From the NCBI GenBank assembly GCA_028112705.1, contig JAOGYN010000004.1, positions 1-64,000 of the forward strand: a stretch of DNA of 64,000 nucleotides, given 5' to 3'. This document shows positions 36,015 to 44,810 of the stretch, in pieces. The stretch is from GCA-002712045 sp028112705. GTDB taxonomy: Bacteria > Pseudomonadota > Alphaproteobacteria > Rhodobacterales > Rhodobacteraceae. A model generated the notes under the pieces. The model saw nothing but the letters and a program-made list of their open reading frames with translations, did no database searches and was not told the origin of the DNA. Position 1 is the stretch's first letter, and the number at the start of each line of letters is the position of its first letter. A program made the translations under genes and the position numbers.

Positions 36015-37406
36015 TTAAGATGTGAGCGCCATCTCAATAGATTTTGCTAAACCTAACAAATCCTCATCACGTCCAGGCAAACCATCAATCTCTATACCAA
36101 CAGGCAAAGCAGTCACCCCTCCACACGGTAATGAAATACCGGGAGCACCTACATTTGACCCTAGATCCGTATTTCTGATGTACGTTGGAAATGTTGGTAC
36201 TTGTACACCATTCAAGTCAATCGTTTCATCTTCTCCAATATTTCTAGCAGTTAAAGGAGTCGTTGGAAAAATAATTGCATCCAAACCATTCTCTGAAAAA
36301 GTACCTTCATAAATACTTTTCATAGCTGGACCGTGAATAGTCAGTGCTGCTTCGTAAGCCGTTTTTGGCATAGCCTCAGGGCCCATTTGGCTAGCAAAAA
36401 CACCAGCAACGTCAGGAGAAGAAATCCCAGCGACTAATTCATCAATATTAATCTCTGAGGCATATTTCTTTAAGTATTTTGGTAAATCTTGAAGGACCTC
36501 ATACAACACCACAGGGAAACCAAATGCTTCGTTGTGGTTCCAAATATCTGACATGCTTATTTCTTTCAGCTTTACACCTAACTTTTCTAAATTAAGCAAT
36601 TGCGCTTGAATCACATTTTCTACCTGTGGCTCCAAATTTTCAAAGAACACCTCCGCAGGAATACCCAGTGTTATTTGATTTAAAGGTTTATCTTCGAGAA
36701 CATAATTTTTTTCACTCAAAATCCCATCAAACAAAATAACATCTTTTACATTTCTAGAAATAGTTCCAACCGTATCCCTAGTATGAGAGATTGGAACAAC
36801 GCCCTCAATAGAATATCTACCTTTTGAAGGCCTAAAACCAACTACTCCACATAACGCTGCTGGGATTCTGCAAGAACCTCCTGTATCAGTGCCAAGGCCA
36901 ATTGGAAAAATTTCTGCTGCTACTGCAGCAGCTGTACCTCCAGACGAACCACCCGCAATTTTATCAGGATTTTTTGGATTTCTGACAGGGCCAGTTGTAA
37001 AGTTGTTAGATGTAATTCCAAATGCTAATTCATGCATATTAGCCTTAGCACCTAATATAGCATCTTCGTTTAACAATTTATCAATCGTTATTGCATTCGT
37101 TGATGTAGTATTAGCCATTAGAGCTTTAGTACCAGCTGTAGTAGGAAAATTTTTAGAATTTATATTATCTTTTGCTATAAAGGGGATTCCACACAATCCA
37201 CCACCTGAGCCTGACTGCCTTTTGCGATCAGCAATATCAGCAGATTCAAATAATAAATCTTTACTAAAACTTTGCACAGCATTTAAGTGATCTTCACTTG
37301 ATAACTTTTCCGACAACTCTACTGCATACTCTTTTGCTGAAAGTTTTCGCTTTTCCATTAATAATAATAAATCCGTAACACCCAAAGACATCAAATTTGA
37401 AGTCAT
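36015..37406 (-). CDS. Amidase, amidase-signature family
   Basis: A 463-residue hydrolase with the complete Ser-Ser-Lys triad: Lys79 in PFIAKDNI, cis-Ser154 in AGGSSGG and nucleophile Ser178 in GTDTGGSCRIP. The family cleaves amides such as acetamides, indole-acetamide or nicotinamide, and includes GatA. It is unlikely to be GatA because no gatB or gatC is adjacent and the length and C-terminus differ. It is first in a likely operon with the cyclodeaminase-like and dehydratase-like genes, suggesting that it releases ammonia or an amino acid from an amide that those enzymes then use. Confidence 0.88.
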   Translation of the reverse strand: MTSNLMSLGVTDLLLLMEKRKLSAKEYAVELSEKLSSEDHLNAVQSFSKDLLFESADIADRKRQSGSGGGLCGIPFIAKDNINSKNFPTTAGTKALMANTTSTNAITIDKLLNEDAILGAKANMHELAFGITSNNFTTGPVRNPKNPDKIAGGSSGGTAAAVAAEIFPIGLGTDTGGSCRIPAALCGVVGFRPSKGRYSIEGVVPISHTRDTVGTISRNVKDVILFDGILSEKNYVLEDKPLNQITLGIPAEVFFENLEPQVENVIQAQLLNLEKLGVKLKEISMSDIWNHNEAFGFPVVLYEVLQDLPKYLKKYASEINIDELVAGISSPDVAGVFASQMGPEAMPKTAYEAALTIHGPAMKSIYEGTFSENGLDAIIFPTTPLTARNIGEDETIDLNGVQVPTFPTYIRNTDLGSNVGAPGISLPCGGVTALPVGIEIDGLPGRDEDLLGLAKSIEMALTS

Positions 37407-37782
37407 TTTTTTCCCCTAAATTACCAACAATTTTTTACCATTTATCTAGGAAACAAATCATCACAAATGATCAAGAGTCAATCTATCTATTTAACGAATA
37501 ACATTTAGATTAATGTAATACTCCCAATATAGTGATAAAGTAAGATTAGTTATAAAGCATAATAAGCAAAAATATAACACTCACATGTTGCTCAACAATC
37601 CAAAACAGGCTTGTCAAATCAGTAATGACAGAAGAATATGAAATCAAATTTGGCATTATGCACAAATACAAATTATATCTCGTAAAAGCGCTCCAAACTT
37701 GTCAATATAAGTGCACAAAGCTACCCGAAGAGACTAGAAATAAATAAGAGCTGCTACGAGATTGATTGGAGAAGTAGGCTAG
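37407..37782. other. Gene-poor divergent interval
   Basis: 376 bases between the amidase and esterase genes. I see one 40-codon frame at 37625-37747 on the plus strand (acidic start, Lys-rich end) with no ribosome site, so I do not call it. GGAGAAG just before 37783 is the likely ribosome site of the esterase gene. Promoters for both flanking genes should lie here, but none is distinct by eye. Confidence 0.4.
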
Positions 37783-38700
37783 ATGTCAATAAGACTAAAC
37801 ATAACTAATCTATATGCAAGAATCGCTGTAAAAAAATTTCTCAGAAATAATAAAGATCCAAAGCGTGTTCGAAAATGGTTAGAAAATCAAGCAAAGTATT
37901 TCTTTTTAAAGCCTAAGAATTTCTGGCATTTTAAAACGGAATTTAACTATAATGGAAAAAGAACTTCAGGTACCTGGGCTGGTGTAGGAGCAAATAAACC
38001 CAAAAATGGTGTTTTACTTTACTTACACGGTGGGGCGTTTGTTTTTGGTAGTGACAGAACTCATATGAAACTCGCAGCAAGAATAGCGAGCAACATTAAT
38101 TTCAAAGCGGCTTTACCAGATTATAGGTTAGCACCCGAATATAAATATCCAGCAGCTTTAGAGGATGTGATCACAACTTACCAAGCAATATTATCAACTG
38201 GCATAAGGCCAGATAAAATTATTTTAGCTGGTGATAGTGCGGGTGGCACGCTTGTATTGCAATTAATAAATCATATAATTGTAAATAAACTAGAGATACC
38301 TGCAGCAGCAGTCTTATTAAGCCCACTTGCCGACCTAACATTTTCTAGCAAATCAATAATAACTAATCAAAAATCTGAAGTCATATTGCCTGTTGAACAA
38401 ATTGATTTTATGAAAGATTCATACTTAGGTTCTATTGATCCTAAAAGCATATCACCACTATTTTACAATTATAAAGGTGCATGCCCAATATTAATTCACG
38501 TAAGTGAATCCGAAATTCTATTGGATGATAGCATTAATTTAAACAAAAAATTGATATCTGATGGTGTTGATGTTTCACTAGAAAAAATGGCCAGTACTCC
38601 ACATGTATGGCATTTAATGTATGGGCATTTTCCAGAAGCCAAACAATCCCTCAATCAAATATCTAAGTTTTTAAATAAAATTTTGTCCCTTAAAATATAA
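37783..38700 (+). CDS. Alpha/beta hydrolase, hormone-sensitive lipase (family IV) esterase
   Basis: A 305-residue esterase. The oxyanion motif HGGAF starts at His82 and the nucleophile is Ser152 in AGDSAGG; the acid and base are probably Asp248 in ILLDDS and His274 in TPHVWH. The first 70 residues form the usual cap. Enzymes of this group split short-chain esters in the cytoplasm. It is followed after 80 bases by an SDR gene on the same strand; whether they share a substrate is unknown. Confidence 0.88.
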   Translation: MSIRLNITNLYARIAVKKFLRNNKDPKRVRKWLENQAKYFFLKPKNFWHFKTEFNYNGKRTSGTWAGVGANKPKNGVLLYLHGGAFVFGSDRTHMKLAARIASNINFKAALPDYRLAPEYKYPAALEDVITTYQAILSTGIRPDKIILAGDSAGGTLVLQLINHIIVNKLEIPAAAVLLSPLADLTFSSKSIITNQKSEVILPVEQIDFMKDSYLGSIDPKSISPLFYNYKGACPILIHVSESEILLDDSINLNKKLISDGVDVSLEKMASTPHVWHLMYGHFPEAKQSLNQISKFLNKILSLKI

Positions 38701-38780
38701 AGCCATTCCTGACAATTCTAATCAACAGTTATAATTGCAGTTCATACAAAGTGTGATAAGGTGCGCTACAGAGGTCAAAA

Positions 38781-39518
38781 ATGGTAGATAATAATAAAAA
38801 GACACTAGTTCTTACAGGAGCTAGTCGAGGTATCGGACATGCAACTGTAAAAAGATTTTCAGCTGAAGGTTGGAGAGTACTAACTTGTTCAAGAAAACCC
38901 TTTGATGAAAGATGTCCTTGGCCAGGAGGAGCAGCAGACCACATACAAGTTGATCTAGCAGATCCTAAAAGTACAATAAATGTAATCTCAGAAATCAAAG
39001 AAAAACTAAATGGGCGTTTAGATGCATTAGTAAATAATGCTGGGATCTCTCCAAAAGGTGAGAATAGTAAACGCTTAAACAGCATAGATACTGACTTAAA
39101 AACATGGGGTCATGTTTTTCATGTAAACTTTTTCGCATCAGTCGTTTTAGTAAACGGCCTTCGTGATGAGCTTGCAGCAGCCAAAGGGTCTGTAGTTAAT
39201 GTAACTTCCATTGCTGGTTCGCGAGTTCATCCATTCGCAGGAGCACCTTACGCCACATCTAAAGCCGCACTAGCAGCACTTACTCGAGAAATGGCTTACG
39301 ATCTCGGACCTTTAGGCGTCCGGGTCAATGCGATTGCACCAGGTGAAGTTGAAACATCAATTTTAAGTCCAGGCACTGACAAAATCGTAGACGCCTTACC
39401 ATTGCAGCGGCTCGGGCAACCGTCAGAGGTGGCATCTGCAATTTATTTTTTATGTTCCGGTCAAAGTTCATACATCTCAGGTGCTGAAATTCAAGTAAAT
39501 GGCGCACAACACGTTTAA
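38781..39518 (+). CDS. Short-chain dehydrogenase/reductase (SDR)
   Basis: A 245-residue classical SDR. The cofactor loop is TGASRGIGHA (residues 13-22), NNAG is at about residue 81, and the catalytic Ser-Tyr-Lys set lies in NVTSIAGS and APYATSKAALA. The end (FLCSGQSSYISGAEIQVNG) is the standard SDR C-terminus. The substrate is unknown. The stop overlaps the end of the convergent creatininase-family gene by four bases. Confidence 0.9.
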   Translation: MVDNNKKTLVLTGASRGIGHATVKRFSAEGWRVLTCSRKPFDERCPWPGGAADHIQVDLADPKSTINVISEIKEKLNGRLDALVNNAGISPKGENSKRLNSIDTDLKTWGHVFHVNFFASVVLVNGLRDELAAAKGSVVNVTSIAGSRVHPFAGAPYATSKAALAALTREMAYDLGPLGVRVNAIAPGEVETSILSPGTDKIVDALPLQRLGQPSEVASAIYFLCSGQSSYISGAEIQVNGAQHV

Positions 39519-40249
39519 GTTTTTAAAAATTTCAGATAATCTTTTTCAACTGCTGAAATAGCTGCACTTAGCAACCTCACTCCGTGATCCCGTTTCGCTA
39601 AAACTGAATGAGATCCCACTCGCCCATCTGGAAAGCTATGTTTATGTTCTTCTGGGGGTCCATGCTTGTCACCAGAATGCGCCTTGATATAATCAAAACT
39701 TAATTTTTCAGGGGGCAGATCAGCTAATGGTGAACTTAAAATCCTGTTATTAACTTGTGTGATAGCGATTTCTGAAGGTGTCGCATGCATACCTTCCCAA
39801 TCATCATAAAATAATTTTCGCAATTCATTTACTTCTTTAAAATCCCACCAACTTTTTATTTTAATATGAACATTTTCGAAAGAGGCAGCAGCATTATGTA
39901 ATAAAGTCAAATTTGCGCCATGACCATTCAAAATATACAAATGCTTAAAGCCGTGCCTTATAAAAGAATCAAATATATCCCTACACATATCCTGAAAGAC
40001 CTTTGGTGAAAGAGAAACTGTGCCGGGGAAAGCCATGTTAAATTCAGCTGGCGCATAGCTGAGCACAGGAGCGATTAATGCAGTTATATTTTTACCAACC
40101 AAAGTAGCTATTTCTCTTGCACAGATCGTATCTGTTCCAATTAATCCTATCGGGCCATGTTGTTCAATTGATCCAGTAGGTATAATAACTCCATCGGAAA
40201 CGTGCAGATAAGACTCAATCTCCAACCAAGAAGTTGTTTCCAAATTCAT
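39515..40249 (-). CDS. Creatininase family amidohydrolase
   Basis: A 244-residue protein of the creatininase/formamide hydrolase family. Metal-binding blocks are PTGSIEQHGPIGLIGTDT near residues 21-38 and LNGHGANL near 108-115. Known members open creatinine, formamidopyrimidines or the mycofactocin precursor peptide. There is no mycofactocin locus nearby. It is monocistronic. The end overlaps the SDR gene on the other strand. Confidence 0.87.
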   Translation of the reverse strand: MNLETTSWLEIESYLHVSDGVIIPTGSIEQHGPIGLIGTDTICAREIATLVGKNITALIAPVLSYAPAEFNMAFPGTVSLSPKVFQDMCRDIFDSFIRHGFKHLYILNGHGANLTLLHNAAASFENVHIKIKSWWDFKEVNELRKLFYDDWEGMHATPSEIAITQVNNRILSSPLADLPPEKLSFDYIKAHSGDKHGPPEEHKHSFPDGRVGSHSVLAKRDHGVRLLSAAISAVEKDYLKFLKT

Positions 40250-40329
40250 TATATTAGCCCAAACCTTTAAGTTACTTTACTAGTTTTACCTTATTCATAT
40301 TATAACAATTTAAATTAAAAGCCGAACAA

Positions 40330-40353
40330 AAAAAGCCCCATTTGGGGCTTTTT
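40330..40353 (-). terminator. Intrinsic terminator after the amino acid binding-protein gene
   Basis: AAAAAGCCCC and GGGGCTTTTT form a perfect ten-pair stem around ATTT. It lies 24 bases beyond the minus-strand stop at 40377 and ends in a T run in that direction. The symmetric A/T flanks mean it could also stop plus-strand transcripts. Confidence 0.93.
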
Positions 40354-40376
40354 CCAATATTATAAAATTTGTTGAA

Positions 40377-41153
40377 TTATAAACCGTATTTATCAGCAGT
40401 CGCCTTAAAGAAACCTCCAGCTTCTTTAATTTTAATCCAACTGTTAACATAATTTATCCACACTTGATCTGCTTGAGGTAAAAGCATAGCCAACGGCACT
40501 GGCGCTCTTGGGGCCTCAACTGGAATCTCACGTAGCTGAGGGTATTTCACCAGTAGGGTCCCACCCTCAATATTTGATGTGACAAAAACATCAGATCTAC
40601 CTACTAATACTTCTTGAAATCCACGAGCTGGAGCAGCCACTTTTGTAATTTCAGCATTTGTAAACCAGTTATCCACCTGAGTTTCAAATGATGTACCTAA
40701 AGTAGTCGCGACTTTTACATTAGGTTGATTAATCGAATCCCAACCATTAAACCTACTAATTTTATCGTTAGTTGTGTAGGCCTTAGTCACAACAGCCGTA
40801 TAAGGGTCAGAAAATCCTGAAGCCTTCATTCGACTAGCTTTGATACTAGCAGACCCAGTAACATGATACTTTTCAGCAGTTATTCCATTAACCAAAGTTG
40901 CCCAAGTAGTTGAAACAAACTCTATCTCAACACCTAAGTCTTTCGCTAGTTCATTTAAGATATCTATATCGTATCCTTCATAACTATTCGTCGCCGTATC
41001 TCTTTTACTAAAAGGATAAAAATCACCAGTCGTACCAGCTTTCAGCACTCCAGAGCTTAAAATTTGATTAAGAGCTGAATCAGCGGCAACTGAGCTATTT
41101 ACCATAAATAATGTCAATATAGCTGCAATATATATTTTTATTAATTTCATCAT
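40377..41153 (-). CDS. Polar amino acid ABC transporter substrate-binding protein (SBP family 3)
   Basis: A 258-residue periplasmic binding protein. A signal peptide covers about residues 1-24 (IAAILTLFMVNSSVAA). The family block LKAGTTGDFYPFSKRD and EGYDIDILNELAKDLGVE follow. It resembles binding proteins and cyclohexadienyl-dehydratase-like members of the same fold; the neighbouring ATPase and permease favour transport. It is transcribed away from those two genes, and a strong terminator follows. Confidence 0.88.
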   Translation of the reverse strand: MMKLIKIYIAAILTLFMVNSSVAADSALNQILSSGVLKAGTTGDFYPFSKRDTATNSYEGYDIDILNELAKDLGVEIEFVSTTWATLVNGITAEKYHVTGSASIKASRMKASGFSDPYTAVVTKAYTTNDKISRFNGWDSINQPNVKVATTLGTSFETQVDNWFTNAEITKVAAPARGFQEVLVGRSDVFVTSNIEGGTLLVKYPQLREIPVEAPRAPVPLAMLLPQADQVWINYVNSWIKIKEAGGFFKATADKYGL

Positions 41154-41455
41154 ATTTACTCCCTATTAAAGATATATTTCTCTAAGTTTTAATTAATAAC
41201 CTAACGCAATCTTTTTTTGCAAATTGTAACTACGCCAAGTTAATCCAAATATTTATTAAAATACTACATCAGTGTCTATCATCATTAAAAGTTAAATGGA
41301 AGATTTTCATCTTCAGATTAACAAATTAAAAACCAATTAATAAAATAATTGCAATTCTTAATTAACTAGCTAATGTTTTTGATCATGCTCTTTTTATTAG
41401 CGCTCAATCGTACCGGTTTATTCTGAAAGATAATCCTCCATAACTTAGGATCAAA
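41154..41455. promoter_or_regulatory. Divergent regulatory interval of the amino acid importer
   Basis: 302 bases without a gene between the binding-protein gene and the ATPase gene. Both promoters should lie here. TAGGATC just before 41456 is the likely ribosome site of the ATPase gene. I see no distinctive operator. Confidence 0.4.
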
Positions 41456-42202
41456 ATGTCAAAAAAAACTCTAGCTGTTGAATTCAAAAGTGTAGACAAA
41501 TGGTTTGATGATTTTCAGGTGTTAAAAGATATAAATTTAGAAGTATCTGTTGGAGAGAAAATTGTTATATGTGGTCCCTCAGGTTCAGGTAAGTCAACAT
41601 TAGTTAGGTGTATAAATAGTTTGGAGAGCCATCAAACTGGGGTTATAAAAGTCTCAGGTGCTGAAGTGGGCTCAAAATCGAAAAAAAATAATAAAACCCT
41701 CACCGAAGTTGGCATGGTATTTCAACAATTTAATCTATTTCCACACCTAACAGTGAAGGAAAATTTAATTCTAGGACCAATGAAAGCTCTCAGATTATCA
41801 CGAAAAGATGCTGAAGAGCGAGCAACGGCTTTATTAAAAAGAGTAAAAATTCCAGAACAAGTTGACAAGTATCCAAGTCAATTATCAGGTGGTCAACAGC
41901 AACGGGTAGCTATTGCGCGTGCCTTGTGTATGGAACCTAATATTATGTTATTTGATGAACCAACGTCTGCGTTAGATCCAGAAATGATTGCCGAGGTGTT
42001 AGATGTGATTATAGATCTAGCTAAAGAGGGAATTACGATGATTGTGGTGACCCATGAAATGGGCTTTGCAAAAAAAGCAGCTGATAGAATGATATTCATG
42101 GATGAGGGAAGAATTGTTGAAATAGGGGCCCCCAAAGAGTTTTTCAATAAACCCAAAACGAATAGGTGCAAACTATTTCTTAATCAAATATTACAACATT
42201 AA
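41456..42202 (+). CDS. Polar amino acid ABC transporter ATP-binding protein, GlnQ-like
   Basis: A 248-residue ATPase with Walker A GPSGSGKST (40-48), signature LSGGQQQRVAIARAL and Walker B IMLFDEPTSALDPEM, the form typical of GlnQ/HisP/GltL proteins. It powers the single permease encoded 13 bases downstream, with the binding protein encoded divergently. The C-terminus is short and unremarkable. Confidence 0.93.
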   Translation: MSKKTLAVEFKSVDKWFDDFQVLKDINLEVSVGEKIVICGPSGSGKSTLVRCINSLESHQTGVIKVSGAEVGSKSKKNNKTLTEVGMVFQQFNLFPHLTVKENLILGPMKALRLSRKDAEERATALLKRVKIPEQVDKYPSQLSGGQQQRVAIARALCMEPNIMLFDEPTSALDPEMIAEVLDVIIDLAKEGITMIVVTHEMGFAKKAADRMIFMDEGRIVEIGAPKEFFNKPKTNRCKLFLNQILQH

Positions 42203-42215
42203 AAAAGGCTTATTC

Positions 42216-42992
42216 GTGCAAAACAGAACAATACTGGCAATACTTTTAGGGACTTTAGTAGTAGGTTGTTCATCAACTGATACGACAGAAGTAATCTGGG
42301 GTTGGTATGTAATCGATCCAAGGACACAACAAGGGTGGAATAACATTGTATTTCTGATAAATGGATTTTCTGCCACAATTAGACTTTCTGTTGTAGCTGC
42401 AGTTTTTTCTATGATAATTGGCTTGATAGTAGTTCTTCCAGGATTATCAGAAAACCGCTGGGTTCGACTGCCAAGTAGAATTTATGTTGAGTTCATTCGT
42501 TCTATACCTTTGTTACCTATGCTTTTATGGGTCTTTTATGGATTTCCCTTTTTAATGAAATCAATGGGAATCGATATGCCAATCGCACCGTTTTGGGGAG
42601 CTGTCATAACGTTATCTATTTCCGATAGTGCCTTCACTTCTGAAATTTATAGAGCAGGGATTCAATCAATAGAAAAAGGGCAAACCGAAGCTGCAAAGAC
42701 AGTTGGATTAAATTATTACCAGACAATGTTATACGTAATATTGCCGCAAGCATTAAAGAGAATCTTACCCGCTCTGGCCAACCAATTTATTTATATAGTA
42801 AAAATGTCTGCTTTTGCCTATGTGATAGGAATGCAAGAACTTACGAAACGTGCGTTTGAACTTAATAATAATGAATATAGGGCTTTAGAGATTTACACTT
42901 TTCTGATATTTGAATATTTGGTTTTGGTTTTAGTTATTAGTTTTTTTGTGCGTTGGTTAGAAAGAAGAATGGGCTCAGATCAAAGAAAATAA
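42216..42992 (+). CDS. Polar amino acid ABC transporter permease with lipobox-like N-terminus
   Basis: A 258-residue permease of the His/Glu/Gln type with the EAA loop EAAKTVGLNYYQTMLYVILP and about five membrane helices. The start is GTG after AAAAAAGGC. Unusually, the first 20 residues look like a lipoprotein signal (ILAILLGTLVVGC with Cys18), followed by about 30 polar residues before the first true permease helix. It probably works as a homodimer because no second permease gene is present. Confidence 0.9.
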   Translation: MQNRTILAILLGTLVVGCSSTDTTEVIWGWYVIDPRTQQGWNNIVFLINGFSATIRLSVVAAVFSMIIGLIVVLPGLSENRWVRLPSRIYVEFIRSIPLLPMLLWVFYGFPFLMKSMGIDMPIAPFWGAVITLSISDSAFTSEIYRAGIQSIEKGQTEAAKTVGLNYYQTMLYVILPQALKRILPALANQFIYIVKMSAFAYVIGMQELTKRAFELNNNEYRALEIYTFLIFEYLVLVLVISFFVRWLERRMGSDQRK

Positions 42993-43026
42993 CTATCAAG
43001 GGCAGTTATCACTGGAAGGAAAAGAA

Positions 43027-43374
43027 ATGTACTGGCAAAACCTACTTAACGAAACTATGGAACGGTTTAATAATTTATCAAAAGAAACTCCTGATACATT
43101 TAAAGGCTTCTCTGTGATGGGCCAAGCTGCAAAAAAAGAAGGGCATTTAAGTGAGAAAACTAAAGAATTTATTGCATTAGGAATTGCCATCTCTACTAAA
43201 TGTGAAAGCTGTATCGGTTTTCATATGAAGTCACTAGTTCGCTTAGGGGCTACTCGAGAGCAGGTTACTGAAGCTTTAGCAATGGTATCATACATGGGCG
43301 GTGGTCCTGCAATAAGCTACAGTTCTAAAGCTCTTGAAGCATTTGATGAGTTTTCAAAAAACAACCCGCACTAA
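43027..43374 (+). CDS. AhpD-like carboxymuconolactone decarboxylase family protein
   Basis: A 115-residue helical protein with the redox motif KCESCIGFH, that is CxxC followed by His, as in alkylhydroperoxidase AhpD. Such proteins reduce peroxides or act as small thiol oxidoreductases, usually as trimers. GGAAGGA about eight bases before the ATG supports the start. It follows the permease gene by 34 bases and precedes a second AhpD-fold gene by 51. Confidence 0.89.
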   Translation: MYWQNLLNETMERFNNLSKETPDTFKGFSVMGQAAKKEGHLSEKTKEFIALGIAISTKCESCIGFHMKSLVRLGATREQVTEALAMVSYMGGGPAISYSSKALEAFDEFSKNNPH

Positions 43375-43425
43375 AAACTTTTTTGTAAACTCAATATAAT
43401 ATTTTATCATGTAGGAGGATTATTA

Positions 43426-44001
43426 ATGTCTGCTTGGATTAAAATGATTTCTGACAAGGATGCTGACGAAGAGCTATCTGAAGTCTTAAACTTAGCGCGA
43501 ACGCCTCATGGAACTGTTGATAATGTAATGCGCGTTCATTCTTTAAGACCTAGCACCATGAAAGGGCACGTAACATTATACCGAGCAGCTTTACACGACG
43601 AATCTAACACTATTCCAATGTGGTTTCAGGAAACTATAAGTAGTTATGTTTCAATATTAAATGATTGTCCTTACTCGTATGCTAATCATTGGAAGAATGC
43701 TGCACACCTAATGCAAGACCCCACCAAAGCAAAGCAAGTCGAAATTGCTCTCAATGCAAAAAAACCTAAATCACATTTTATAGGTGCAGAGCTGGTTATG
43801 CTTGAATACACAGAAAAATTGACCTTAAAGCCAGGCGAAATGGTAGAAACTGATGTCATTAAACTACGTGAAAACGGAGTTGACGATGGACAAATTCTCG
43901 AACTAAACCAAATCATCGGATACTTCAATTATGTTAATAGACTTTTAAATGGGCTAGGGGTTACTACTAGTGGAGATACCGTTGGATTTTATAAAGATTA
44001 A
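43426..44001 (+). CDS. AhpD-fold peroxidase-related protein lacking one CxxC cysteine
   Basis: A 191-residue protein of the peroxidase-related AhpD-like type. The active-site segment reads NDCPYSYANHW: the first Cys and the His are kept, but the second Cys of CxxC is Ser. An AGGAGG ribosome site at 43413-43418 marks the start well. It is in tandem with the smaller AhpD-like gene that has the full motif, so the two could share a job. It is unlikely to work as a classical dithiol peroxidase by itself. Confidence 0.82.
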   Translation: MSAWIKMISDKDADEELSEVLNLARTPHGTVDNVMRVHSLRPSTMKGHVTLYRAALHDESNTIPMWFQETISSYVSILNDCPYSYANHWKNAAHLMQDPTKAKQVEIALNAKKPKSHFIGAELVMLEYTEKLTLKPGEMVETDVIKLRENGVDDGQILELNQIIGYFNYVNRLLNGLGVTTSGDTVGFYKD

Positions 44002-44023
44002 TTTTATTTAGATAGTAATTTTT

Positions 44024-44797
44024 ATGTCAATATCTTCTCAAACTTTTTTAGAATACATCAACGATGTAAATATAGTCCCAATCGCACATAGAGGAGCGAG
44101 CCTACTCGCAAACGAGAACAGCCTTGAATCATTTAAAAAAGCACTGGGTTTGGGTTATAGAGTCTTAGAAACAGATGTGCATGGGTCAAAAGATGGGACA
44201 GCATATATATTTCACGATGATACCTTAGAACGATTAACTGGAGAAAATTTAAAAATAAGTGACTTAAAAGATACTGATATTGACAGTCTAAAAATAAATA
44301 CTTCATCCATAATACCGCGACTTTCGAGTATTTTTGAAGAATTTCCTGAAGGTTTATTTAACCTAGATGCAAAAACCTGGGAAGCAACTATGCCGATTGT
44401 AAATACGATAAAAAAAATGCAGTTTAGCAGCCAAGTCTGTATTGGTAGTTTTAATAATGCACGGATAAATGTGATTATTAACGAGCTTGGCCCAGAAACA
44501 TGCCATAGTATGGGTACTAGCAATGTAATTAAATTTTTTATAGGCGCACAGCTTGGTATTAAACAAAACTTCACCTCACACTGCGTTCAACTGCCAATCA
44601 AACAATTTGGCATCTCCCTTATTACCAGGAAAATTTTAAAATATGCTGGTCAACTGGGGATTAAAATTCACTTTTGGACAATAAATGATCCATCCATAAT
44701 GAAAAAGCTTATTGAGCTTAATGTTGATGGTATAATGACTGATGATTGCATTCTATTAAAAGACGTAATGCAAAAATATAACGAGTGGCCTAAATAA
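44024..44797 (+). CDS. Glycerophosphodiester phosphodiesterase family protein
   Basis: A 257-residue TIM-barrel enzyme. The catalytic set is visible: IAHRGAS near the start, ETDVHGSKDG with the metal-binding Glu and Asp, and YIFHDDTLERLTG with the second His. The end (WTINDPSIMKKLIELNVDGI) is the conserved WTVN region. It has no signal peptide, so it should hydrolyse glycerophosphodiesters in the cytoplasm, as UgpQ does. It follows the AhpD-fold gene by 22 bases and may be cotranscribed. The end converges on the dipeptidase gene. Confidence 0.91.
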   Translation: MSISSQTFLEYINDVNIVPIAHRGASLLANENSLESFKKALGLGYRVLETDVHGSKDGTAYIFHDDTLERLTGENLKISDLKDTDIDSLKINTSSIIPRLSSIFEEFPEGLFNLDAKTWEATMPIVNTIKKMQFSSQVCIGSFNNARINVIINELGPETCHSMGTSNVIKFFIGAQLGIKQNFTSHCVQLPIKQFGISLITRKILKYAGQLGIKIHFWTINDPSIMKKLIELNVDGIMTDDCILLKDVMQKYNEWPK

Positions 44798-44810
44798 AAC
44801 TAAATCTCTA

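Noticed and set aside
37625..37747. A 40-codon ORF before the esterase gene
   Set aside because: No ribosome binding site, no recognisable family, and a length expected by chance.
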